A stretch of 21,021 nt of DNA from Syntrophaceae bacterium UBA2192 (GTDB lineage: Bacteria > Desulfobacterota > Syntrophia > Syntrophales > UBA2192). Every line of letters begins with the position of its first letter. Positions within the stretch are counted from its first letter, which is position 1. The notes beneath the pieces were generated by a model, which worked only from the letters and a program-made list of their open reading frames with translations, was not told the origin of the DNA and searched no databases. Where the stretch lies: contig DCVI01000073.1 of the NCBI GenBank assembly GCA_002327315.1, positions 4,258 through 25,278 on the forward strand. Direction: 5' to 3'. The position numbers and the translations under genes are program-made. Shown here piece after piece: positions 15,192 through 21,021 of the stretch.

Positions 15192-16853
15192 CTATTTCCC
15201 GGGGCTCGTCCCGGGGATCTCCTTCTTCTGGGGTGCCGGCGCCTCGCCGGGCACGGCGGGTATCCCCTGCGCCGGTACAGTGGCGGCCGGTGCCGCCCTG
15301 TATGCGGCCTGCGGCGGCAGGATGTGCGGCGTGATGAAGATGAGCACCTCCTCCATCGTCTCGGCCCGGTTGTCGGTCTTGAACAGGTGGCCGAATCCCG
15401 GGATGTCCTTCAGTCCGGGAAAACCCGAATTGGACATCAGGCTCCGCTGCTTCGTCAGGCCCGAGATCACGACAGTTTCGGCATCCTGGACGATCAGGGT
15501 GGTCTCCGTCTGCTTCTTGATGATGTAGGGGTTGCCCTGGACGGTCCGCGTCGTATCCACCTCGTCCTTTTTGACCTTGATCTTCATCTTGAGGTTCTGG
15601 CCGTCGATGACGTGGGGCGTGATCTCGAGCCGCAGCACGACGTCCTCGAACTTCACCTCCTGGGTGACGATACCGCTCGAGGTGCTCGTCGCCACGTAGG
15701 GGACCTTCTCGCCGTTTTCCGTGTAGGCCATCTGGTTGTCGAGCGTCGTGATGGACGGGCTCGAGAGGATGTTGAGCTTGCCGTCCTGCTGGAGGGCCTG
15801 GAGCTGCACTTCCAGGACATTGCCCCCGATCGTGCCGAAGATCAGGCCCAGCGACCCCGCGCCCCCCGCGGCGGCAATCGCGGCGGAGCTGGCCGGGAAG
15901 TTCGCAGCGAAGCCCTGGCCGGAGATGCCCGTCGACCCGAGGGTGGGTGTGTAGCCGCCCGCCTGGGGAAGTGTCGTTGTCGATCCGCCCGAGCCGCCCG
16001 GCGTGATGTAGTAGTTCTGCCCGCCCGCCCGGTTGACATAGATGCCGCCCCACTGAACGCCAAGGGTTCGCGCCGTGTCTTTCGAGGCCTCGACGATGTT
16101 GGCCTTGATGACGATCTGCGCCGTCGGCTTGTCAAGCCGTTCGATCATGGGGATCATCCGCCTGAGATCGTCCCGCGTGGCCTGGACGATCATGGAGTTC
16201 GTGTGCTGGTCCACCAGGATGGAGCCGCGGACCTTTCCGTCCTTGTCCTTCGTGAGAAGCTCTTTCAGGCTGTCCCGGAGCTTGGTGGCATCGGCATAAT
16301 CCACGGAAACGACCATAGTGAGGAGCTTCTGGCCGCGCATGCGCTCCCGGGCTGACTCGAGCCTGAAATCCCGTTCCATGTCCTCCGCGGTCATGATGCG
16401 GATGATGTCGCCCTCCCAGGTGTAACCCAGTCCGTTGGTCTTCAAGATCCCCAGAAAGGTCTGGTCCCAAGGTTTGTTTTCGACGTTGATGGAGGTCTCC
16501 CCTTTGACGCCGGAGCGCAGCATGATGTTCACGTTGGCGGCCTGGGCCAGGGCCCGGAGGATGACGTTGATGTCCACGTTGTGCATTCGGAGCGACACGC
16601 GCCGCGTGGGAAGCGGCTTTTCCTTCCGGGCCGCCTCGTCCGTGATCAGTTCGTCCTCCTCGAGGGGCGGCATGTCCATGATCCGCGCCCGCCCCGTCGG
16701 CGAGTGCCCCTTCGAGGCATCCGCCATGGTGCTCCATTTTTCAAAGAAGGGGTCCTTCACCTGCGTGAGGTCCTTCGCGCAGCCTGCCAGCGAAAGACCG
16801 ATCACAGGAATGAAAAACCAGCACATCCATCGGTAAAGGGCTCTGGGTTTCAA
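15192..16853 (-). CDS. mshL: Outer-membrane secretin lipoprotein (MshL/PilQ family)
   Basis: A 553-residue secretin forming the outer-membrane pore for the pilus. A lipoprotein signal is present: basic n-region, hydrophobic core and lipobox LAGC with C25. An STN-like domain spans about 84-152 (LRMHNVDINVILRALAQ at 88-104), and an N1-type domain follows near 178-245. The secretin domain covers about 246-512, with VPYVATSTSSG (384-394) as the gate region, VVLRLEITPHV (405-415) and the C-terminal signature GFPGLKDIPGFGHLF (477-491) then FITPHIL. A Gly/Ser/Ala-rich insertion lies at 286-335 and a Pro/Ala-rich tail after 512. The TTG start is favoured by AGGAG 7 nt upstream and because starting at M10 would remove the basic n-region. 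Confidence 0.96.
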   Translation of the reverse strand: MKPRALYRWMCWFFIPVIGLSLAGCAKDLTQVKDPFFEKWSTMADASKGHSPTGRARIMDMPPLEEDELITDEAARKEKPLPTRRVSLRMHNVDINVILRALAQAANVNIMLRSGVKGETSINVENKPWDQTFLGILKTNGLGYTWEGDIIRIMTAEDMERDFRLESARERMRGQKLLTMVVSVDYADATKLRDSLKELLTKDKDGKVRGSILVDQHTNSMIVQATRDDLRRMIPMIERLDKPTAQIVIKANIVEASKDTARTLGVQWGGIYVNRAGGQNYYITPGGSGGSTTTLPQAGGYTPTLGSTGISGQGFAANFPASSAAIAAAGGAGSLGLIFGTIGGNVLEVQLQALQQDGKLNILSSPSITTLDNQMAYTENGEKVPYVATSTSSGIVTQEVKFEDVVLRLEITPHVIDGQNLKMKIKVKKDEVDTTRTVQGNPYIIKKQTETTLIVQDAETVVISGLTKQRSLMSNSGFPGLKDIPGFGHLFKTDNRAETMEEVLIFITPHILPPQAAYRAAPAATVPAQGIPAVPGEAPAPQKKEIPGTSPGK

Positions 16854-16860
16854 GGCCTGT

Positions 16861-16865
16861 CTCCT
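16861..16865 (-). promoter_or_regulatory. Shine-Dalgarno site deciding the TTG start of mshL
   Basis: AGGAG begins directly after the TAG stop of the PilP-like gene and ends 7 nt before TTG 16853, linking translation of the two genes. Confidence 0.65.
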
Positions 16866-17354
16866 CTAGAATGATTCGTCTTTCAGTTTGATGACGATGT
16901 TTCTCTGATTCTGCCGGTCGGCAATCACCACCCGGGAGGGCTCCACGCTCGTGAGATAGAAGGCGCCGCCGAAGTCGAGCTTGTCGCCGACCCGGTAGGT
17001 GTTGCCGTTGATGACGGCAAGCTTCTTCTCGCCCATGTCGACATACCCCGAGTAGACGATGTCCTGGGCGCCCGCGCCCCCCGGACCCGCCTTGGCCGCA
17101 ACCGGCAGGACTTTCTTGTAGAAGGGGTCTTTCGCCCAGGCCGCTTCCGCCCTGGCAATCACGTAGCTTTCGTTGGGCGACGTGGCCACTTTCTTGAGTT
17201 CCGCGGCGATTTCCTGGATGATCTTCTCCGACCCCGTGTACTGCTCGGCCGGCTTCGCCCCCTGCCCCGTGATGGCCGGCGACATGAAGTAGACGAGGGC
17301 AAAGAGGATCGAAAAGACCATGACGCCGACGATGATTTTTTCACGCTTGCTCAT
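16866..17354 (-). CDS. PilP/MshK-like pilus periplasmic protein
   Basis: A 162-residue bitopic protein. One helix at about 7-27 is followed by a linker and a C-terminal small beta domain (about 98-160) with IVYSGYVDMGEKKLAVINGN and VGDKLDFGGAFYLTSVEPSR. This is the PilP/GspC homology-region fold with the usual 'G-Y-hydrophobic ... ING ... V-G' pattern. In type IV pilus systems it links the inner-membrane PilN/PilO complex to the secretin. Position between the PilO-like gene and mshL matches mshK in the MSHA operon. AGAGG 9 nt before the ATG serves as ribosome site. Primary sequence is divergent, so the family name rests on domain shape and gene order. Confidence 0.8.
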   Translation of the reverse strand: MSKREKIIVGVMVFSILFALVYFMSPAITGQGAKPAEQYTGSEKIIQEIAAELKKVATSPNESYVIARAEAAWAKDPFYKKVLPVAAKAGPGGAGAQDIVYSGYVDMGEKKLAVINGNTYRVGDKLDFGGAFYLTSVEPSRVVIADRQNQRNIVIKLKDESF

Positions 17355-17399
17355 TCAGCCATTCCTCTCGTTGAGCGGGCCCAGGCCGGCATCGGCCGT

Positions 17400-17933
17400 T
17401 CAGCCGACGACGAGCCACACCTTGAGCCGGAACTCCTTGGTCCCGGGCACCTGCTGGATCTCGATCTCCTCGACCCTTTCGAGAAAGGGCCTGTCGCCCA
17501 GCTCGATCAGGAAATTCCGGAAATTGTAATAGTCCCCTTTCAGGGTTGCATGGACCAGCATGGCGGCGGAGCCTCCGACCATCGAGTTGATGTCGGGGCT
17601 CACGGACAGGAGCTCCAGCTTCGATTTCTGGGCCATGTCCTTGAAAATGAGGGAGATCTGGTCCTTCTGCTCCACGGAAAGTTTCGCCTTCGCGGGCAAC
17701 GGGAGATTTCGCTGCGCCTTGACCTTCATCCGCTCGAAGAGCTGTTTGGTCATGGGGGCGTAGCTCTGGTGGGTGTTGATCTTCGTGTTGAGATCGTTGA
17801 TCTCCGTGTCCAGACTGGCGATGCCCTGGTAGTTGTAAAATCCGATGTACACGAGAATCAGGATGATGCCCACCGCGATGACCAGGAGCGTCAGGCTTCG
17901 CGTCGCAAAGGGGAATTGTTTTCTAAATTCCAT
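17400..17933 (-). CDS. PilO/MshJ-like pilus alignment protein
   Basis: A 177-residue bitopic inner-membrane protein. After a short cytoplasmic start, one helix (about 13-33) leads into a coiled-coil stretch (about 36-75) and a ferredoxin-like periplasmic domain (about 95-177) including LLSVSPDIN, HATLKGDYYNFRNFLIELGD and FRLKVWLVV. This is the standard PilO arrangement. It should pair with the PilN half of the upstream fusion protein and contact the PilP-like protein. AGGA about 6 nt before the ATG is a good ribosome site, and the upstream stop is only 8 nt away, so the genes are co-translated. MshJ equivalence is by order. Confidence 0.86.
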   Translation of the reverse strand: MEFRKQFPFATRSLTLLVIAVGIILILVYIGFYNYQGIASLDTEINDLNTKINTHQSYAPMTKQLFERMKVKAQRNLPLPAKAKLSVEQKDQISLIFKDMAQKSKLELLSVSPDINSMVGGSAAMLVHATLKGDYYNFRNFLIELGDRPFLERVEEIEIQQVPGTKEFRLKVWLVVG

Positions 17934-17941
17934 GATCGATC

Positions 17942-19852
17942 CTACTGGAGCTTTAAGTTCAGGACAAAGTGCAGGACTTCGCCCTCGGTCTTGTTCTGCT
18001 GCAGCGCCTCGATGACGCTTTTCTGGACCGTCGCCTCCTTGACCAGGGGCGACCCTTTCAGTTTCAGCACGTAGCTCGAGAGATACCCGTCGAGCATGTT
18101 GCGCTCTCCCAGGACAATCCCGTCGATCTCCAGGGTCTTCACTCCGGCCTCGGCAGGCTTCGCCGCCGGACTCCCCTTTTCAGCTGCCTTGGTTCCCGCT
18201 GCGGCCTTTTGTTCCGGCCGGCCGAGGGTGCTCTTCAGCTTCAGGAAGCGCACGTTCTCGGGTGTAAGGGCGGACAGTTCGCTGATGAGGGCCATCCCGA
18301 AATACCTCTCGCCGTAATCCTTTTTGAGTCGCCGCTCCTCACGGTCCTTGGCCGCCATCTGGAGGATCAGCTTCGTGTCGACCATCAGGTTGAGCGACGA
18401 GAGCTGCTGGTTGAGATCGGAGACGGTTGCTTTTTTCGTCGAGGCGATGCGCTCCTGCCAGGCAAAGACCGTAAGCCCCGTGATGATGATGCCGGCCAGA
18501 GAGAACAGGATGATCCGGTTCACCCGGCTCACCGTGGCCATCTTCTCCTTTGCCTTGTAGGTGAACAGCAGGTTGGGGGTCCTCGTGTTGTCCGAAAGGG
18601 CAAGGCCTACCGCCGCGGCCAGCGAGGCCTTCTCGGAGGCCGTGGCAGGCGCCGTGAGTCCCGAGATGAAGGGGATGGAAGGATCCAGCGGGTCCATCAC
18701 GCCGCATTCGGTGCCGAGCTGCTCGCCGATGTAGTCGATAAGGGGCCGGTAGGCGTTTACGACTCCCGCGAGGTAGACCCGGTGCACCTTCTCCCCGCCC
18801 AGATTGGCAAAGGTGCGCTCCACCTGGCGGACGAGGCGGTCCAGGGCGGGGCGGATCATATCGAAGATGTCCTCTTCCGAAAGATCGTGCCCGGCGTCGT
18901 CGGGGGTCAGGGCCGGCGCGTCGGGGTCGAGGCTCATGATGAGTTTGTGGGCCTGCGTGGGCGTGATGGTGAAATCCATCGGCGCCGCACCGCTCCAGCG
19001 CATGTCCCTCGTCGAGGGGCGCTTGCGGTCGATGTAGCTCTCCACGAGGGATTCCACCATGCTGTTCATGCCCGTCTTGATGTCCCGGGTCAGGATGAGG
19101 CTCCCCCTGGAGTAGATGTCGATGCGGGCCCCTTCGCGGCCGAGGTAGAGGCTCGCCAGGGTCTCGCCGTAGGTCGGCATCCACTTGGTCCGGAAGAGGT
19201 TCTGGATGGCAAAAGGAGCGATGGCGAGGCCGCTCAGCTGATAGCCGGCATCGGCAAAGAGTTCGACAACGGACTCCACCTCGCGGCGCGGAGCCATGTA
19301 GACCATGACGGAGGTCTTCTTGACCCCCTGCTCCACCACGTCGGACTGGACCTCGAAATCGAGGATCGTGTCCATGTCCTCGAAGGAAAGCTCCCGCTTG
19401 GCCGTCCAGTAAACGGCGTTCTCGAGCTGCTTCCGGGGAACCTTGGGAATTTTGATGAAACGGACGTCCACCTTGGATGAGGACATGAGGTTCCAGATCT
19501 GGATCCCCTTGGCCGTCCCGCAGAATTTTCCCATCTCGGATTTCAGGAAGTCGGTGAACTCGTGGCTCCCCCGGGCTGTCGTGGCCGGAAAGGGCACCAG
19601 GCGGAAGTCGACGAGTCTCCATTGATCGGCGGCCACTTCCTCCACTTTCACCATCTGCAGGGCCTGGTGGCCGATGTCGACACCGACCGTCAACGGACGC
19701 TGGAAGGCGGGGGTCAGAGACGAAAAAGATTTTGCCTTTTTCTTCGGCACGACAGGCTTGTAGGAGGGCTCTTCATCGGAAGCCGTCTTCGCCTTGCCTC
19801 GTATGACGTTGAGAAGCTTTTCCGTGGAAGAAATCTCTCGATTGGAGGCCAT
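17942..19852 (-). CDS. Fused PilM-PilN pilus assembly protein (MshI-like)
   Basis: A 636-residue protein joining two pilus components. Residues 55-425 are PilM-like, an actin/FtsA-type ATPase fold: VGVDIGHQALQMVKVE (57-71), IKIPKVPRKQLENAVYW (133-149) and RVYLAGVVNAYRPL (358-371). The PilN-like part begins with TPNLLFTYKAKEK (425-437), which resembles the PilN N-terminal peptide that normally docks on PilM, then one helix (about 446-465), a coiled coil and a periplasmic domain (about 520-636). An Ala/Lys-rich insertion lies at 545-572. I chose ATG 19852 with AAGG 5 nt upstream over GTG 19858. It is the first gene of the operon, about 227 nt downstream of a sigma-54 promoter match. Confidence 0.9.
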   Translation of the reverse strand: MASNREISSTEKLLNVIRGKAKTASDEEPSYKPVVPKKKAKSFSSLTPAFQRPLTVGVDIGHQALQMVKVEEVAADQWRLVDFRLVPFPATTARGSHEFTDFLKSEMGKFCGTAKGIQIWNLMSSSKVDVRFIKIPKVPRKQLENAVYWTAKRELSFEDMDTILDFEVQSDVVEQGVKKTSVMVYMAPRREVESVVELFADAGYQLSGLAIAPFAIQNLFRTKWMPTYGETLASLYLGREGARIDIYSRGSLILTRDIKTGMNSMVESLVESYIDRKRPSTRDMRWSGAAPMDFTITPTQAHKLIMSLDPDAPALTPDDAGHDLSEEDIFDMIRPALDRLVRQVERTFANLGGEKVHRVYLAGVVNAYRPLIDYIGEQLGTECGVMDPLDPSIPFISGLTAPATASEKASLAAAVGLALSDNTRTPNLLFTYKAKEKMATVSRVNRIILFSLAGIIITGLTVFAWQERIASTKKATVSDLNQQLSSLNLMVDTKLILQMAAKDREERRLKKDYGERYFGMALISELSALTPENVRFLKLKSTLGRPEQKAAAGTKAAEKGSPAAKPAEAGVKTLEIDGIVLGERNMLDGYLSSYVLKLKGSPLVKEATVQKSVIEALQQNKTEGEVLHFVLNLKLQ

Positions 19853-19938
19853 GCTCACCTTCTTGTACGAAAAAGTCCCGGCTGTCCGGAATCGGGCATC
19901 GCTTCCGGCAGTCCGTTGTCACTGGAACAGAATCCCGC

Positions 19939-19963
19939 GAAACCCACACCGGGAGAGGGTTTC
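19939..19963 (-). repeat. Inverted repeat in the pilus operon leader
   Basis: GAAACCC and GGGTTTC are perfect 7-bp arms around an 11-nt loop, about 90 nt upstream of the pilM-pilN fusion start. Confidence 0.6.
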
Positions 19964-19981
19964 CCGAAAATGCCCGAAAAT
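19963..19981. repeat. 9-bp direct repeat with 10-bp period
   Basis: CCCGAAAAT occurs twice, at 19963-19971 and 19973-19981, one helical turn apart. It abuts the preceding inverted repeat. A protein-binding site is possible. Confidence 0.55.
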
Positions 19982-20021
19982 CACGAATGATAATAAACAG
20001 TTACACAATAAAAGAAAACCC

Positions 20022-20057
20022 CTTGAAACCATTATCTATTTCAGCAGGTTTGTCAAG
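20022..20057 (-). terminator. Terminator-like stem-loop (possible attenuator) in the pilus operon leader
   Basis: On the minus strand CTTGACAAACC pairs with GGTTTCAAG around a 16-nt loop, followed after GGG by TTTTCTTTT. It lies 22-57 nt after the predicted sigma-54 start site. Read on the plus strand, the same stem is followed by CTTTTTT. The 9 pairs carry a 2-nt bulge, so strength is modest. Confidence 0.4.
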
Positions 20058-20089
20058 CTTTTTTAGGCCCAAGTAACCAACGCAACGTT

Positions 20090-20105
20090 TGCACAATATG
20101 TGCCA
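20090..20105 (-). promoter_or_regulatory. Sigma-54 (RpoN) promoter match for the pilus operon
   Basis: The minus strand reads TGGCACATATTGTGCA. The -24 TGGCAC is perfect, the -12 block is GTGCA against TTGCA, and GG and GC are exactly 10 nt apart. The predicted start site is near 20079, about 227 nt before the first operon gene. Confidence 0.72.
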
Positions 20106-20371
20106 CAAAACAAATACTTACCCCGCGAATGGAGCCCTCGCGATGCGCCGCCCCGATCCCCCGTCCGTCACGATGGCTGTCCTGACCCGACGGCTACGGT
20201 TATCCGGGAAAAGAGCAGGGAAAGAGGCATTGTTACAAGCACTTCCGGCAAATTAGCATGACAGGCATCCGGCAAATCTGCTATGGAGAAGAGGACCCGG
20301 TCGGAAACCGGCGGACGAGCCGCCAGGTTGGATGGCCGGGCAACGGGCTCAAGAAACCGGGAGGGGCGGCA

Positions 20372-20767
20372 ATGAGACAATTTTCCGTCAAGACACAGGC
20401 GCGCAGCCAGATGATCGACGTCACCGCCCAGGTCCGGTCGATCCTCAGGGAAAGCAGGGTCGAAAACGGCATCTGCGTTGTCTTTGTCCCCCACACGACG
20501 GCCGCCGTGACGATCAACGAAAACGCCGACCCCGACGTGCCCAGGGACATCCTGGCACAACTCGACAAGACGATCCCCCTGCGCGGGGATTACCTGCACA
20601 GCGAGGGCAACTCGGCGGCCCACATCAAGGCATCACTTTTCGGAGCTTCGGAAACGGTGCTCGTGGAGGGGGGCAGCCTCGTCCTCGGGACCTGGCAGTC
20701 GATCTTCTTCTGCGAATTCGACGGACCCAGGACCAGGCAGGTCTGCGTGAAGATCATACCGGCATAG
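20372..20767 (+). CDS. YjbQ-family protein (UPF0047, secondary thiamine-phosphate synthase family)
   Basis: A 131-residue single-domain protein of the TIGR00149/UPF0047 family. Conserved family segments are visible: VPHTTAAVTINENADPDV (43-60), YLHSEGNSAAHIKASLFG (76-93, with the metal-binding histidines) and LGTWQSIFFCEFDGPRTR (106-123). E. coli YjbQ has weak thiamine-phosphate synthase activity, but the physiological role is not settled. The ATG at 20372 has GGGAGGGG 5 nt upstream; an earlier in-frame ATG at 20258 would add 38 residues without family similarity. It is divergent from the pilus operon and 142 bp before the next gene, so a functional link with the pilus is not implied. Confidence 0.93.
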   Translation: MRQFSVKTQARSQMIDVTAQVRSILRESRVENGICVVFVPHTTAAVTINENADPDVPRDILAQLDKTIPLRGDYLHSEGNSAAHIKASLFGASETVLVEGGSLVLGTWQSIFFCEFDGPRTRQVCVKIIPA

Positions 20768-20772
20768 AGACC

Positions 20773-20807
20773 ACAGGCTACAGGCAACAGGCTGCAGATA
20801 GGAGACA
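20773..20807. repeat. Degenerate 7-bp tandem repeat after the YjbQ gene
   Basis: Consecutive heptamers read ACAGGCT, ACAGGCA, ACAGGCT, GCAGATA and GGAGACA, starting 5 nt after the stop codon. The first three differ at one base only; the last two are decayed. Confidence 0.6.
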
Positions 20808-20826
20808 ACCAGCGGTCAACAGATCC

Positions 20827-20885
20827 TTCACCCCTTTTGATACGATTCCCCTCCCTTGACGGGAGGGGACAAAGGGGAGGGTGAA
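20827..20885. repeat. REP-like palindromic element
   Basis: A central perfect stem CCCCTCCC-TTGAC-GGGAGGGG (20848-20868) is enclosed by outer arms TTCACCCC (20827-20834) and GGGTGAA (20879-20885), with CCCTTT/AAAGGG between. A folded or cruciform element of about 59 bp in a short intergenic gap looks like a dispersed repeat. It could also act as a transcript end for YjbQ. Confidence 0.7.
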
Positions 20886-20909
20886 AGCAGAAAGGATCAG
20901 AGGCTCTCA

Positions 20910-21021
20910 ATGTCTGAATCGATCACCGTTACGATTCTGGGGTCCGGCACCATCGTGCCGTCGCTCGCGCGAAGCACCTGCTCCTTCCTTCTCGAGGCGG
21001 CGGGCATGAAGCTCCTCTTCG
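20910..21021 (+). CDS. Probable metallo-beta-lactamase-fold (RNase Z-like) protein, 5' part only
   Basis: Thirty-seven codons are present before the window ends. The N-terminus MSESITVTILGSGTIVPSLA, with R21 and the strand SFLLEAAGMKLLF, matches the opening of RNase Z-like metallo-beta-lactamase proteins (hydrophobic-LGSGT-x-x-P ... R ... L-x-F before the first aspartate). The metal-binding H-x-H-x-D-H motif would lie beyond the edge, so enzyme class is unproven. AGAGG 6 nt before the ATG is a good ribosome site. It follows the YjbQ gene on the same strand across a repeat-filled gap. Confidence 0.7.
   Translation, partial: MSESITVTILGSGTIVPSLARSTCSFLLEAAGMKLLF

Larger units (their letters stand above)
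19853..20371. other. Divergent intergenic region between the pilus operon and the YjbQ gene
   Basis: About 520 bp without a convincing gene. The left half is the predicted leader of the pilus operon, with a 7-bp hairpin, a direct repeat and a terminator-like stem. The sigma-54 promoter match is at 20105-20090. A CGCGA-N9-TCGCG dyad lies at 20124-20142. The right half leads into the YjbQ gene and holds small GC hairpins at 20297-20324. A clear sigma-70 promoter for YjbQ was not found. Confidence 0.6.

Noticed and set aside
15190..16053. Upstream extension of the mshM frame to 669 residues
   Set aside because: The extension runs in another frame through the mshL coding region. The family N-terminus MNYFTSLNLD begins at 15189.
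17969..19480. 503-codon open frame on the + strand
   Set aside because: Antisense shadow of the PilM-PilN fusion; rich in charged residues, no family signature.
7990..19852. Type II secretion system instead of a pilus
   Set aside because: PilM-, PilN-, PilO- and PilP-like proteins, MshL, MshM and short pilins in MSHA order point to a pilus. No GspG, GspK or GspD-type N0-N3 array is seen.
20310..20324. Mini-ykkC (guanidine-II) riboswitch, suggested by an ACGA loop
   Set aside because: Only one hairpin is present, the loop is five bases rather than a closed ACGR tetraloop, and the gene downstream is not a guanidine gene.
20330..20355. SAH riboswitch-like GGGCAACGGGCTC segment
   Set aside because: The required 5' pairing half (CGAGGAGCGCTGC-like) is absent and the gene context does not fit.

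Overview
The window is a GC-rich (roughly 58-60%) bacterial chromosome segment with two head-to-head gene blocks and the edge of a third. The mix of an MSHA-type pilus operon, sigma-54 promoters, a membrane-bound sigma-54 activator, a YjbQ protein and a CCCCTCCC/GGGAGGGG intergenic repeat suggests a Desulfobacterota (former Deltaproteobacteria) relative, possibly Syntrophia-like. That placement is inference; the window holds no marker gene.

Block 1 (1-7941, + strand) is a glycan cluster: a DPM1-like family 2 glycosyltransferase with C-terminal membrane helices, a GT4-type glycosyltransferase, a SAM methyltransferase, a second GT4-type glycosyltransferase, a second methyltransferase, a flippase-like membrane protein of the lysylphosphatidylglycerol-synthase TM family, and a 697-residue GT-C-like membrane protein with a C-terminal TPR domain (TMTC-like). 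Three junctions are ATGA overlaps, so the core is translationally coupled. Several key glutamates of the GT4 fold are replaced in both GT4 proteins.

Block 2 (7990-19852, - strand) is an almost complete machine for an MSHA-like type IV pilus. In transcription order it holds a fused PilM-PilN (MshI-like), PilO/MshJ-like, PilP/MshK-like, secretin lipoprotein (MshL), ExeA/MshM-like ATPase with a membrane anchor, assembly ATPase (MshE), platform protein (MshG), a membrane-anchored sigma-54 activator, and two small cysteine-free pilins. MshN, PilT, a prepilin peptidase and minor pilins are not in the window. I read two GG-N10-GC sigma-54 promoter matches on this strand, one before the whole operon (20105-20090) and one before the pilins (9280-9265). 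A 19-bp perfect palindrome lies just upstream of the second. The working model is that the locus-encoded activator controls machine and pilin transcription. Both predicted transcripts have long leaders (about 230 and 300 nt) containing inverted repeats.

Block 3 (20372-21021, + strand) is divergent from the pilus operon: a YjbQ-family protein, then heptamer repeats and a REP-like palindrome, then the first 37 codons of a probable metallo-beta-lactamase-fold (RNase Z-like) protein cut by the window edge.

The glycan block ends 48 bp from the pilin genes in convergent orientation. This raises the untested possibility that its sugar is built for the cell surface or for the pilus itself.
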